Below are positions 1-10,400 of a stretch of DNA of 64,000 nt, piece after piece. Position numbers and translations under genes: made by a program. The DNA is from Leptospira kanakyensis (lineage in GTDB: Bacteria > Spirochaetota > Leptospiria > Leptospirales > Leptospiraceae), in assembly GCF_004769235.1 (NCBI RefSeq), contig NZ_RQFG01000005.1, positions 186,001 through 250,000 on the forward strand, written 5' to 3'. Numbering within the stretch: the stretch's first letter is position 1; each line of letters starts with the position of its first letter. The notes under the pieces were generated by a model. It worked only from the letters and a program-made list of their open reading frames with translations, was not told the origin of the DNA and ran no database searches.

Positions 1-2127
1 TTTTTTTGGAAAGCCTTACCTTCTTCCGTTTTTAATGCAAGTGCTCTGATTCTATTTGGAATCATTGTTTTTAGTCTAGACACATACCCTAAAGTTTTTC
101 GAATCTTCTTCCTAACAGTCTGCCTCATCATTGCGGCACAAAGAATCACCTTTCCTTATCTTTTTAGTTTAGAATGGTATAGACCAATTGGCTATATTAT
201 AAATACCTTATTTATGTTTTTATTTGGAGTTGGTTGTATTTTATTTAACTTCAATATCCAAACGAATAAGTTAAATCTATCATTAGGAGAGTTAGAGTTA
301 TTACAAAAAACTGTCAAAGATGTAAACGTTCGTTTGCTCATTATGTATAACCAACTTCCAGCCATTATCTATAATATTGAATTTTTACCAGAACCTCGAA
401 CCTCATACATCAGCCCGAAAATGGAGGAGATTACCGGTTACGGATTAAGTTACTTTTACGATAATACAGATTTTTTTAAAGACATTGTCATTCCCGAAGA
501 CCAACACAAAATTTCAGAACTTTATGCTGGCAATTCACCCATAATCTTAAGAATGATCCATGCCAATGGTTCACTTATTTGGACGGAACATTATGTAAAT
601 GTTTCTTTTGATATTTTAGGAATTGAAAAACGCATTGATGTGGTTGCTCTTGATATCACAAAATCAAAAAAAACGGAAATTTCTTTACTCCAGGAAAAAA
701 ACTTAAATACAACTGTTTTTGACAATGCAGCAAACTTAATCCTTTTAACCGATGCAAAAGGACTTATTGAAAGTATCAATTCAGCTACAGAATCAATCTT
801 AGGTCTTCGAAAAAACGAAGTCATCGGGAATTACATTCAAGATGTGATTTTACTTCCGGAAGATCGCGATTATCTGAAAGCAGTTTTGGATGATGTAAAC
901 GAAATCCAGAAAATTGCAGAAAGTTTGATCTTACGTTGTGTAACCACTTCCAATCGCATTTTATATTTAGAATGGAGACTTGGAATCATACGCGACAATC
1001 GCAATGAACCATCAAAAATCATTTGGATTGGAATTGACCAAACTTCAAAACGATCAGCAGAAATTGAACTAAAAGAACTTAACAAATCTTTGGAAGAAAA
1101 AGTAAAGGCAAGAACCAAAGAACTCCAAGCGAGCAACTTTGAACTCAATTCTGCTCTATTTGCATTAAGAGAGGCACAACAAAAGTTAATTCAAAACGAA
1201 AAGATGGTTTCTCTTGGCCAACTAGTCTCTGGACTCGCACATGAAATCAACAATCCAATTGGAATGATTAAATCATCTGTGGAAACCTTGATATCAGAAT
1301 GGGAAGAAGAAAAAATCCATGAGTCAAGTATTCGTATCAATGAACTAATACAATTCATCCTTGATACCGACCCAGGTGGCCTTCGCATTCTAACAGGGTT
1401 ATCGAATCGGCAGGCTCGTAAATCCATGGTAGAAAATTTCAAAATCCACTCGGTTCCTTTAGAAGGAGAACTGGCGGAACTATTTGTTGATTCAGGAATC
1501 CGAAATCTTTCCAATGCAGTCATAACAAAAATAAAAGCAGTCATTCGTAACCACGAAGATTTCCAAATACTACGAAGACTTTTGTTAGTAAAACAATCAT
1601 CAGAACATATTTTATATTCAGTCAAAAGACTTTCTAAAATTACTTATACATTAAAAAACTTTGCAGGACTACAATCAAATCTCGAACTTAGTGATTATTC
1701 ATTATCAGACACCATTCATTCTGCAGTTTCGTTATATAAAGAACATTTTTTAAGAGATATCAATCTAATACTTAACTTAGAATACAGTGGTAATGTTAGA
1801 TGTATCCAAGGGGATCTTGTGCAACTTTGGAGCCAAATCATTTGGAACTCCATCCAAGCGGTAGCAGCCAAAGGCACATTACAGATTCGAAGTTTTAAAA
1901 GATCCGAAGTTGTATATATAGAAATTGAAGACTCGGGAATTGGGATTCCACAAGAAAACCATTCAAAAATATTTATGCCTTTTTTCTCAACAAAAACTAC
2001 CGGTGATGGTCTTGGACTTGGATTGTATCTTGTTAAAGAAATCGCAAACAGACACAATGCAAATGTTGAATTCGAATCAATGCCAGGAAGGACTATTTTT
2101 AAAGTTAGATTTCCTCTAACTACTTAA
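1..2127 (+). CDS. PAS-domain sensor histidine kinase, 5'-truncated by the window edge
   Basis: The frame is open from base 1 to the stop at 2125-2127. The first in-frame ATG (214) sits inside a hydrophobic segment and is therefore probably not the start; the real start lies before the window. Visible order: hydrophobic membrane helices (codons 1-85), a PAS domain (about 110-215), a second PAS (about 240-345), a coiled coil (about 350-400), a HisKA H-box with AHEINNP (His at codon 414), then an ATPase domain with N-box WNSIQA (Asn at codon 616), G1 DSGIGIP, F-box FMPFFSTK and G2 GLGLGLYLVK. H-box to N-box is about 200 residues against about 100-115 usually, so some 90 residues are inserted. 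Expected to autophosphorylate and pass phosphate to a response regulator; none is adjacent. It converges on purM with no bases between the stops. Confidence 0.9.
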   Translation, partial: FFWKALPSSVFNASALILFGIIVFSLDTYPKVFRIFFLTVCLIIAAQRITFPYLFSLEWYRPIGYIINTLFMFLFGVGCILFNFNIQTNKLNLSLGELELLQKTVKDVNVRLLIMYNQLPAIIYNIEFLPEPRTSYISPKMEEITGYGLSYFYDNTDFFKDIVIPEDQHKISELYAGNSPIILRMIHANGSLIWTEHYVNVSFDILGIEKRIDVVALDITKSKKTEISLLQEKNLNTTVFDNAANLILLTDAKGLIESINSATESILGLRKNEVIGNYIQDVILLPEDRDYLKAVLDDVNEIQKIAESLILRCVTTSNRILYLEWRLGIIRDNRNEPSKIIWIGIDQTSKRSAEIELKELNKSLEEKVKARTKELQASNFELNSALFALREAQQKLIQNEKMVSLGQLVSGLAHEINNPIGMIKSSVETLISEWEEEKIHESSIRINELIQFILDTDPGGLRILTGLSNRQARKSMVENFKIHSVPLEGELAELFVDSGIRNLSNAVITKIKAVIRNHEDFQILRRLLLVKQSSEHILYSVKRLSKITYTLKNFAGLQSNLELSDYSLSDTIHSAVSLYKEHFLRDINLILNLEYSGNVRCIQGDLVQLWSQIIWNSIQAVAAKGTLQIRSFKRSEVVYIEIEDSGIGIPQENHSKIFMPFFSTKTTGDGLGLGLYLVKEIANRHNANVEFESMPGRTIFKVRFPLTT

Positions 2128-3153
2128 TTACTTAATCGAAATTTTACCCGTATTATCTGTTTTTCCGATTATATATGCCGACTCACCTAAGATCTGTAAT
2201 TCGGTCATAACAGAGTCTGCAATTTTTGAATCAACAACCAAAATATAACCGACCCCCATATTAAAAGTTCCAAACATATCATGACGATCTAAACTATGAT
2301 CTTTTTCTAATTTAGAAAAAACATAACTTTCGGGAAGAAAATTGATTTCAGCACCAATACCAGCCGGTAATACCCGAGGGATATTTTCGTAAAAACCGCC
2401 ACCTGTAATATGCACCATCCCTTTAATTGAAATCTTTTCGATTAAAGAAAGAATCGTTTTTACATAGATCTTAGTTGGTTTAAAAACATGATCTTTTAAG
2501 AATTCTAATTCAGAAGAGGAGGAAGGTAACTTGCCATCCTTTAGTAACAACTTACGAATGAGCGAAAAACCGTTGCTATGTGGGCCAGAAGAACCAAGTC
2601 CGATGATAGAGTCACCCGCTTTGATGGATTTTCCATCAATCATCTTTTGTTTTTCAACTACACCAACTACAAAACCTGCCAAATCGTATTCGTCGTCAGG
2701 CATCACACCCGGGTGTTCTGCAGTTTCTCCACCCACAAGAGCACAATCAGCTAAAAGACAACCTTTTACAATTCCTGATACAATGGCTTCCATTCTTGGT
2801 AAAAAAAGTTTACCACAAGCAATGTAATCTTGAAAAAACAGAGGTTTCCCTCCATTCACAAGAATATCATTCACACACATTGCCACAAGATCAATTCCAA
2901 CGGAATCATGAATGTCTAATAAACGTGCCACCTGGAGTTTTGTTCCAACACCATCTGTTCCGGACAAAAGGATGGGTTCGTTATATGATTTTAAGAAACT
3001 AACATCATAACATGCGGCAAAACCACCAAGTCCACCCAATACATTTTTGTTGTGAGTGGAAGCTACATTTGTTTTGATTCTTTTTACAAACTCCTGTCCC
3101 TTTTCGGTATCAACACCTGCATCTTTGTATGTAACTTTGTTTGGATCAGACAT
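2128..3153 (-). CDS. purM: Phosphoribosylformylglycinamidine cyclo-ligase (AIR synthetase)
   Basis: Makes aminoimidazole ribonucleotide from FGAM with ATP in purine synthesis; cytosolic. The protein begins MSDPNKVTYKDAGVD, the usual PurM start (Y-x-DAGVD), and carries LSGTDGVGTKLQVA, GIDLVAMCVNDILV, LVGGETAEHPGVM and HITGGGFYENIPR, all PurM signatures. At 341 residues it has the normal family length. The longer open frame upstream would add 28 atypical residues. I chose the ATG at 3153 because an AGGA lies about 8 bases before it and because it overlaps the murI stop by 8 bp (ATGTCTGA), which suggests translational coupling. It is the last gene of the leftward operon htrA-like > aminotransferase > murI > purM. 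Confidence 0.95.
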   Translation of the reverse strand: MSDPNKVTYKDAGVDTEKGQEFVKRIKTNVASTHNKNVLGGLGGFAACYDVSFLKSYNEPILLSGTDGVGTKLQVARLLDIHDSVGIDLVAMCVNDILVNGGKPLFFQDYIACGKLFLPRMEAIVSGIVKGCLLADCALVGGETAEHPGVMPDDEYDLAGFVVGVVEKQKMIDGKSIKAGDSIIGLGSSGPHSNGFSLIRKLLLKDGKLPSSSSELEFLKDHVFKPTKIYVKTILSLIEKISIKGMVHITGGGFYENIPRVLPAGIGAEINFLPESYVFSKLEKDHSLDRHDMFGTFNMGVGYILVVDSKIADSVMTELQILGESAYIIGKTDNTGKISIK

Positions 3154-3955
3154 GGAGTTTTCCTGTAGTAGTATTGATAAGGGAGAGAGTATGGTTGGGT
3201 GTGATTGTTTTTGCAATCCTTCCAGCAAGATGTACATAATCAGAATCTGACGTATTCAGAAGGATATCTAATTGGTTTTTATTCTCTTGGAAATCGGGGA
3301 GATTTAGAATTTTTTTCATATGAAGAGTGGTTCCCAAATTCCCATCATATACTTTTACTTTTGGGTAATTGTATAAAATACGTTCTTTTAAAAAAATATA
3401 GTGAGTACAACCTAACACAAAAATATCACAATCCTTCACTACGGTTTTGATTTTGGAATCAAAAAGATTCCATGCATCTTCCCAAAGATCTTTGTCGATA
3501 AGTTTTGCTAAACCTTCACAAGGGACGGGAAGTATTTCTGTTCCTAAAGGAAACCCAGATACTAAGTTTTTAAATTTATCTTCTTTTAAAGTGAGGTCTG
3601 TTGCAAATACAGCAATTTTAACACCAGGATTTTGGGTCACGGCTGGTTTTAAAGCAGGTTCCATTCCAAAAATGGGAACTGAATGTTTTGCCCTAAGAAA
3701 ATCTGCTGCTGCTGAGGTGGCCGTGTTACAAGCAAATAACACAGCTTCACAATCTTTTTCGATCAAATACTCAAATGCATTTTTCGAAAGTTCTAACACT
3801 TCCGATTTGGATTTTTGACCATAGGGAGAATTAATCAAATCACCAAAATAAATATAATCAATATTGGAAGTTTCTTTCCACAATGTGCGGAGTACGGAAA
3901 GCCCACCGAGCCCCGAATCAAAAATTCCAATTTTATATCTACCGCGAGAATTCAT
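3146..3955 (-). CDS. murI: Glutamate racemase
   Basis: Interconverts L- and D-glutamate, giving the D-Glu of the peptidoglycan stem peptide; cytosolic and cofactor-independent. Visible hallmarks: N-terminal DSGLGG (residues 13-18), SPYG (43-46), the first catalytic cysteine in FACNTATS (Cys76), GMEPALKPA (97-105) and the second catalytic cysteine in LGCTHY (Cys183). The 269-residue length is typical. The start directly follows the stop of the upstream aminotransferase gene (TAAATG), and its end overlaps purM, so it is translated as part of one operon. Confidence 0.95.
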   Translation of the reverse strand: MNSRGRYKIGIFDSGLGGLSVLRTLWKETSNIDYIYFGDLINSPYGQKSKSEVLELSKNAFEYLIEKDCEAVLFACNTATSAAADFLRAKHSVPIFGMEPALKPAVTQNPGVKIAVFATDLTLKEDKFKNLVSGFPLGTEILPVPCEGLAKLIDKDLWEDAWNLFDSKIKTVVKDCDIFVLGCTHYIFLKERILYNYPKVKVYDGNLGTTLHMKKILNLPDFQENKNQLDILLNTSDSDYVHLAGRIAKTITPNHTLSLINTTTGKLHV

Positions 3956-5257
3956 TTAGGATGCTAGATACTTCCTGATATTTTCCGCGAGTGTGGTATA
4001 AATCCATTCAAACTTTGTTTCGTCTTCCTCAAGTAAGGTGACACGAAATCCATTTCGATTACAACAAAAAGAACTTAGTGGAACCACACAAATACCAGCA
4101 GAAGCTAATAGATGCAATACGAACCTTCGATCAAGGGCTGCTTTCTCCATCAGTGGTGCCACAAAATCACCAACCTTAGTATTTGCTATAGGAAGGGTCA
4201 TATGTGGTTTTAATGCCCCATCCTCAAAAAGAACTGTTAAATAAAAAGCTCCCTTTGGTTGGATGACTTTCACACCTGGAATTCCAGTAAGGATTGAAGT
4301 TGCCTTTTCTGCTCTTTTTTTGAATTTCTGATTTCTAAACTTTAAATGATTTAAAAATTCAGGATGCGAGTAAACAAGTGGAATCGAAAGTTGCGGAAGA
4401 GTTGTCGAACAAACTTCCAACATTTTTGCATCTAACAATGATTTTATGTATCGCTCAAAGGTTGGATCATTCTTGCGATTGAACACCTCAAGCCAACCAC
4501 AACGAGCACCTGGCCATGGATATTCTTTCGAGATGGATCTAAGTGCAAATCCACAAACTTTATCACCAATCACTTCTGATAAATGAATACTTCCCCATTC
4601 TGAATAATTGACATGGGCATATGTTTCGTCACAGATCAAAATGATGTCATACTTCTCACAAATTTTGACAATCTCTCGCATGACTTCTTTTGGGTAAACA
4701 GCACCTGTTGGATTGTCAGGATTGATCAGTAGAATTCCTGCGATTGAATCGTTATATTTTACTTTATTTTCGATGTCCTCTAGGTCGGGCATCCAATCGT
4801 TATCAGGATTTAATTCGTAAGTTAAATGTTCATATCCAGAATGCGCTGCTTCAGCAGAAGATAACGTCGAGTATGCGGGAGAAGGACCAAGAATCCTTGC
4901 TTCTCTTCTCATAAATCCAAAAATTTTTGCAACCGCATCTCCGAGGCCATTAAAAAATAAAATATCCTCAGATGTGATTTGAGCTCCACCTCTTTCATTG
5001 ACCTTTGCTGCTAAAAATTTACGAGTGGCTTCATCCCCTTGCGTTGCCGTATAGGCCCAAGATTTGTTTTGGGCGACAAGCCCACTGACGATGTCTTTCA
5101 TCCAATTAGGAACGGATTCTCCCTTTTGAATGGGGTCTCCAATATTTTCCCAGGTAATGTTAACTCCCATAACCTCAATTTGTTTGGCTAGGGCTACAAT
5201 CTGGCGGATTTCGTAAATGAGTGCGTCAGCACCCGAGTGGACTATATTTCTTCTCAT
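3956..5257 (-). CDS. PLP-dependent aminotransferase, class I/II
   Basis: A 433-residue fold-type I aminotransferase. Visible features: substrate-entry and PLP-contact segments NGLGDAVAKIFGFM and GPSPAYS, the NPDNPTGAVYP motif, the CDETYAHV motif with the PLP-binding Asp, and SISKEYPWPGARCGW with the Schiff-base lysine and following arginine. The C-terminal part holds a lone arginine in NGFRVTLL, as expected for the substrate carboxylate contact. The amino-acid substrate cannot be read from sequence; aspartate or alanine type is the usual annotation for such proteins. It lies 5 bp after the HtrA-like gene and abuts murI, so an operon is likely. No strong Shine-Dalgarno is seen before the ATG. 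Confidence 0.88.
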   Translation of the reverse strand: MRRNIVHSGADALIYEIRQIVALAKQIEVMGVNITWENIGDPIQKGESVPNWMKDIVSGLVAQNKSWAYTATQGDEATRKFLAAKVNERGGAQITSEDILFFNGLGDAVAKIFGFMRREARILGPSPAYSTLSSAEAAHSGYEHLTYELNPDNDWMPDLEDIENKVKYNDSIAGILLINPDNPTGAVYPKEVMREIVKICEKYDIILICDETYAHVNYSEWGSIHLSEVIGDKVCGFALRSISKEYPWPGARCGWLEVFNRKNDPTFERYIKSLLDAKMLEVCSTTLPQLSIPLVYSHPEFLNHLKFRNQKFKKRAEKATSILTGIPGVKVIQPKGAFYLTVLFEDGALKPHMTLPIANTKVGDFVAPLMEKAALDRRFVLHLLASAGICVVPLSSFCCNRNGFRVTLLEEDETKFEWIYTTLAENIRKYLAS

Positions 5258-5262
5258 AAAAT

Positions 5263-6390
5263 TTACTGGCCTTTTTTATAGGCGGCTTCGACCAAAGGGA
5301 TCGATAATTCCATCTCTTGGGTATCCCGTAATATCTTCAACCGTAAGACGCCCCCGAGACCAACAAGTCCTACTTGTTCTCGTAAATCATTGATATGGCG
5401 AATTTGGAGGCCATTGGCGCCCTCAATAAAGTCATACCGCCGAAGCCCCCCTTTTTCTGCAGAGGAATTGGGTTCGATATCATAGACCAAAACCCCAATG
5501 GTTTCCCCAGGAATGCCTAGAGAACGCCTGTGGTCAGGGAGAGGTGCGGTAGCCATCACCCCTAAGGTGGCGGGTCGAATGTTCTGGCCCACGTTCTGTT
5601 CGATCTGGCGAAGAACCCTTTTGGCGTAGCTTATGGGAATGGCAAACCCAATCCCCGCACTCGCACCCGAAGAAGAACGAATCATCCGATTGATCCCGAC
5701 CACCTCTCCGTAAATATTGAGAAGTGGTCCTCCACTGGAACCTGGATTGATGGCAGTGTCCGTTTGGATATGAGTTTGACCGGTTTCATCCAAATCTTCA
5801 CGTGATTTGGCAGAAACAACACCCACAGTAAATGTTTTTTCCAAACCATAAGGAGACCCAACAGCAATGGCCCAGTCGCCCACTTCGATTTCATCGGAAT
5901 TACCCAAAAAGGCTGGAGTAAAACGATCGTTACTCGGGATTTTAAGAAGAGCTATATCAGCACGTTCATGGCTTCCCACATAACGTGCCGGAAAAATACG
6001 ACCATCCGACATGATGATCTCTATGATTTCTGCATTTTTAATGACATGGTAGTTGGTAACAACAAACCCTCTTTCATCGATGATAAAACCACTACCAATC
6101 GACGAAATTCGATCCTCTCTACTTTCACCGAAAGCGTAAGGATGAAAAATCATCTCTGTTTTTTTCGTACGGATAGAAACTACAAATTGTTGTGCTTCGC
6201 GATATACGTTGCGGAAACTTGTTTGGATTTGGATGGCCTGGGTTTGTTTGCTTGCAGAAATCGGTTTTGGGGAAGCAAACAGTTTTGTCACTGCCGATCG
6301 AATCTCAGGAAAAAAGATGGCAAACAAAAGTACAAAAACTAATGCAAAGTTAATGTAGACGACTGGCGGAATCGAAGTTTTTCTTTCCAT
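5263..6390 (-). CDS. HtrA/DegP-like S1C serine protease with PDZ domain
   Basis: A membrane-anchored, periplasm-facing protease expected to handle misfolded envelope proteins. One N-terminal hydrophobic helix (about residues 9-30) is followed by a trypsin-like domain with the catalytic triad His115 (TNYHVIKNA), Asp145 (ADIALLK) and Ser219 (NPGSSGGPLL). A PDZ-type segment follows from about residue 275 (GVMATAPLPD to EGANGLQIRHINDLREQ). At 375 residues it fits a single-PDZ DegS-like form. It heads the operon with the aminotransferase, murI and purM. Its start codon is only 3 bp from the start of the divergent aminopeptidase gene, so promoters and ribosome sites must lie inside the opposite coding sequence or one start is mis-set. 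Confidence 0.93.
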   Translation of the reverse strand: MERKTSIPPVVYINFALVFVLLFAIFFPEIRSAVTKLFASPKPISASKQTQAIQIQTSFRNVYREAQQFVVSIRTKKTEMIFHPYAFGESREDRISSIGSGFIIDERGFVVTNYHVIKNAEIIEIIMSDGRIFPARYVGSHERADIALLKIPSNDRFTPAFLGNSDEIEVGDWAIAVGSPYGLEKTFTVGVVSAKSREDLDETGQTHIQTDTAINPGSSGGPLLNIYGEVVGINRMIRSSSGASAGIGFAIPISYAKRVLRQIEQNVGQNIRPATLGVMATAPLPDHRRSLGIPGETIGVLVYDIEPNSSAEKGGLRRYDFIEGANGLQIRHINDLREQVGLVGLGGVLRLKILRDTQEMELSIPLVEAAYKKGQ

Positions 6391-6393
6391 AGA

Positions 6394-7479
6394 ATGCCAA
6401 AACCACTTCCACTTTTGTCGATTCCCTATCCTTGTCGAACCAAAAAGATTCCAAGAATATTAACGGTTTTACTCTTCCCCATTTTTCTTTCTGGTTGTTT
6501 ACCGTATTTATTTCATTTAGGTAAGGAACAATCTTCCATTATCTTGGGTCGCGAAAAAATCGAAGATATTCTAAATCTCCAAGGATTGGATTTAAAAACA
6601 AAACAAAAATTAAATTTAATTCGAGAGGCCAGAAATTTTGCCATCGGGGAACTCGCATTAAATGAAAAAGGTGGGTTTGAATACTATACCAAATTAGATC
6701 GGGAAGAAATCGGATGGAATGTCAGTGCCTCCGAGGCCTTAGAACTAAAATCCTATACATGGTGGTTTCCCATTGCCGGCACCGTTCCCTACAAAGGATT
6801 CTTTGATCATAAATTGGCCCTTGCCCTCGAAAAAGAATTACAATCGGAAGGTTATGACACACGCATCCGCGCCATAGGCGGATACTCGACACTTGGTTGG
6901 TTTTCAGATCCCGTTTTGTCACCCCAATTGAATTGGTCAGACCATAGACTTGTAGGCCTGGTCTTTCATGAAATGGCTCATGCCACTGTTTATTTACCTG
7001 GTGATTCCACACTCAATGAATCTTACGCAAGTTATGTGGAAGAAAAAGGTGTCGAAATTTATTATACAAAAAAAGAAGGAGAAACCAGTTCCCATCTACA
7101 AAAGTTTAAAAAAGAAAAAAATCGGAGAGAGGTAACCCTAACCCTTTTGAAAAAATATGCGGAAGAATTAAAACACTTATACGCTTCTAATTTGAACAAA
7201 GAAAACAAACAAATCCAAAAACAAAACATCATTAAAAATTTCAAAGAAGAAGTGATCCAAAAAAAATTAGTCCCAGAAGAAAAGTCCAAAGAGTTTTTAA
7301 CTAGAGAATGGAATAACGAAGACTTTCTCGGAGCCCTTCGTTACCATTCGGGAGAATTTAGTTTTGAATCTTTGTTCATTCAATCGGGAAACAACTTCCC
7401 AGAATTTCATAACCGAGTAAAAAACCTCTTTGATCTACCACCGGAATCGAGAGAAGAATTTTTAAATAAAAAACCCTAG
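6394..7479 (+). CDS. Putative aminopeptidase lipoprotein (COG4324-like)
   Basis: A 361-residue protein with a hydrophobic leader (about residues 20-34) ending in the lipobox-like LSGC, so probably a lipoprotein. The core has an HEMAH zinc-protease motif followed by a second acidic motif, LNESYASYVEEKG, about 18 residues later. That HExxH plus NESYA combination is typical of the predicted aminopeptidase family COG4324. Proteolytic activity is inferred from the family. The given ATG lies 3 bp from the divergent protease start; a TTG seven codons downstream is an alternative and would keep the full leader. The stop codon overlaps the stop of the convergent giant gene by 3 bp (CTAG). Confidence 0.8.
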   Translation: MPKPLPLLSIPYPCRTKKIPRILTVLLFPIFLSGCLPYLFHLGKEQSSIILGREKIEDILNLQGLDLKTKQKLNLIREARNFAIGELALNEKGGFEYYTKLDREEIGWNVSASEALELKSYTWWFPIAGTVPYKGFFDHKLALALEKELQSEGYDTRIRAIGGYSTLGWFSDPVLSPQLNWSDHRLVGLVFHEMAHATVYLPGDSTLNESYASYVEEKGVEIYYTKKEGETSSHLQKFKKEKNRREVTLTLLKKYAEELKHLYASNLNKENKQIQKQNIIKNFKEEVIQKKLVPEEKSKEFLTREWNNEDFLGALRYHSGEFSFESLFIQSGNNFPEFHNRVKNLFDLPPESREEFLNKKP

Positions 7480-10400
7480 TCCTCAATCATTGCGGAAGTA
7501 TAAAGTTTATAACCAATCCAAAAGCGGTCATCAATGGCCGAGTTTCTTGCAGCTTCTTTTCCTTCCACCAAACGAACATGTAATGGTTTTGGTAAATCAC
7601 TACCTAACAAAAACTGTTTCAAAAAGAACAAATTGTGAACACCCGGTTGGATTCCCGAATGTAAAACAAAAAGTCCGGAATTCTCTCGGCCTAGGTAATA
7701 TGCCACTCCACTAAAATCATTTGTATACTGGGCTGATGTTCCGATCTTTTGGTTTGCATACAAAGTAGCCGTAGTATCGACTTTTAGAGATCCATCCAAT
7801 AAAGGTCTATCTCCAATACACAAACAATCATTTTGGCACCAACCAATTTCCGCATAATTAACGCTATATGGAGCATACCCTTCTTTTTTACCGGTGGTTT
7901 CCCAAACAAGAAGACCTGCATTAATTTCATTCTCTAAAGAAGACTTCCAACCAACCACGGAAACATCTGGTTTTTTTGGAGTGATTGCACTAAACTTGAT
8001 CGATGGATTGGTGAGGAAATCAGATACAGAAGAAACTGCATAATGTTCCGTGTCTGGCAAAACCATAGGAACAACAGAATGGATGCCTGCACTATAGATA
8101 TAGTGACGATTGGATTTATTCAATCTCAAACTGGTTCGATACTTATCGGCCAAGGATTCTCTTAAAATCACTTCCTGGTTACCCGATTCTGCCGAGCGGA
8201 AATAACGAACCGACTCTCTGTAAATCGATTTATTATCTGCAAACATCTCCCGACCGAGAGATTTTCCAGAAGCAAAACTCAAGAGGTATGTTTTTTTACC
8301 AAGATCAAATAGGCCATGAAACTCTTGTTTACCGACCATTTTCTTTTTTAATTTTTCCGAATAAACCTCGAAGTTCGGGAGGTGTTTTACATACATTTCT
8401 GTATTAGAGAAACGTTCCGATGTAAAACGAAAGATTTCCCGAGCCACAGCTAAATCAAAAAAACTTTCAGAACTATTTTTTTCTAAACTTTGTTGCAAAA
8501 GGAAATGGAATAAAAATTCATACTCCTCTTTTAGTTCAGGGCTTAAATATTCCCCTCGATTTTTTTTGTTAAACTCATTTAAAAGAGAAACATACTCCTC
8601 AGGTTTTTTGGATTTCGCTACTTGAAACAATTTCAAAAAGGGATTGGAATGCGAAGACTGAAATGTTTGGTTTTTAAGAAACTCCTGTTTCCACTTAAAA
8701 TCATCCCATCTTTCTTGCCAAAAACGATTCCCTCCACCTAAGCCCTTATCCATCGTTTGGATTTTAGAAACCAAAGAATCTGCCATTTCTGATTCACCGC
8801 GAAGTAATAATGCCTTTGCCAATTCTAATCGGAAAAATAAAGCTCTGTAAGTTCTGCCTTCTTTGAGTTCTTCTGCTACCAAAAGTTCAATCAAAGAATT
8901 AACTTCCTGATTTTTTTGGAATGGAATCGAACTCAAAAGCAAATGATATAACAAAGTTTTATTGAGATGGGAAAGTTTTGTAATTACTGAGTCACCACTG
9001 GTTAAATACTCCGGAGTTAATGACATTGGCTCAAAATAACCTGTCTGGATTTGTTCTTTCCAAGCAGCATACAATCGTAACCGGTAAGAATCGTAAATGG
9101 AATCTGCATACCCAAACTTTGTAAAATCCCGAGACAAAACTTTTTCATCAAAGTTTTTCCAGTCTTTTTTGAATCCGTAGTTATAAGCAGAGGTAGATGT
9201 TAAAGGTGTTAAATAAATATCCTTATCACCTAACAAAAATCCTTTGTGAAAGTACAATTCCAAAAATCGATTTTTAACGACAGTTTTCTCTTTTGGCGTT
9301 TTTGCAAGTTTAGAGAGTTTACTCGTTTCAGATTCTGCTTCATAAAACATATAGTTTTGGATGTATAAAGTTCCCAAACGATAGGCTTGCAAAAAAGGAT
9401 CTTCTTTCGTTTCTGTTTTAGATCTAAGTTCATTTTTGGCGTTTAGGTTTCCAACCTTACCACTCCGAAGCTGAATGTAAAACTCTAAGGCACCCAAATA
9501 GGAATCTTTCTCTTCTCCAATAAAATCAGAAGAGTTGTATTTACATTCTTCCTTATCCTTCGAAGACAAACAAGAAACAAGGTATTCATAACGAACTTGG
9601 TTTTGAAAATTCGAATTGGCGTATTTTGACCAAAGTGGTTTAAAAATAGACCTTCGTGGCACATTAGGAAAAATTTCTGTCTTTAACTTTGCTAACTTTA
9701 ACTCTAAACCAGGTAAACGAGAATCGTCATCCTCTAAAAGAGTGGAAGCTGTATAATAACTTTCATAAGCATCTACAAAGTCTTTGGACTTTTCTTTAAG
9801 AAAACCAGACTCAATCAATTCACTTGCTTTTTTACCAAGCCCATCTTTAGAAATTGAAAATTCTTCCCAATTTCCAATCAACAATCGAGTTTTATCTTTT
9901 GCGAACAAACTCAACTTCAAAGAAGAGATATCTATATTTGTATTTAATGGATAGGAAACTATATTTTGAATTCGTTTAGAACGCAAAACTTCGTATACTT
10001 TGCTTAATAGGTTCCATTGTTTGTTAGTATTAAAATTAGATTCATTTAAACCGATGACTGAAATTTCCGATCCATTCCCTTGAAAAATTTCACGGAGTGG
10101 TAAAATCTGAGACTTCTCATCACCAAATAAACTAGTTTGTTTATCGATAGAACGATTTGTAACTAAATAATCCGTATCATAAAGATAGATACCTAAGTTA
10201 CCAGAAGGTAAGTGACGAAGGTTGGAATTTTTTTCTTTTTTTTCTGACTCACCATAAACAGTCACCCATTTAAGCCTACGTTCATTTCGTTCAGAGAATA
10301 ACCCGCTATGAGTTCTATCAAAAATAAGTGCAGGAAATATATCAGAATTTTTATAACCACTTATTATAGAGTTCACCAAATTTCCATTAGCTCTTGTTCC

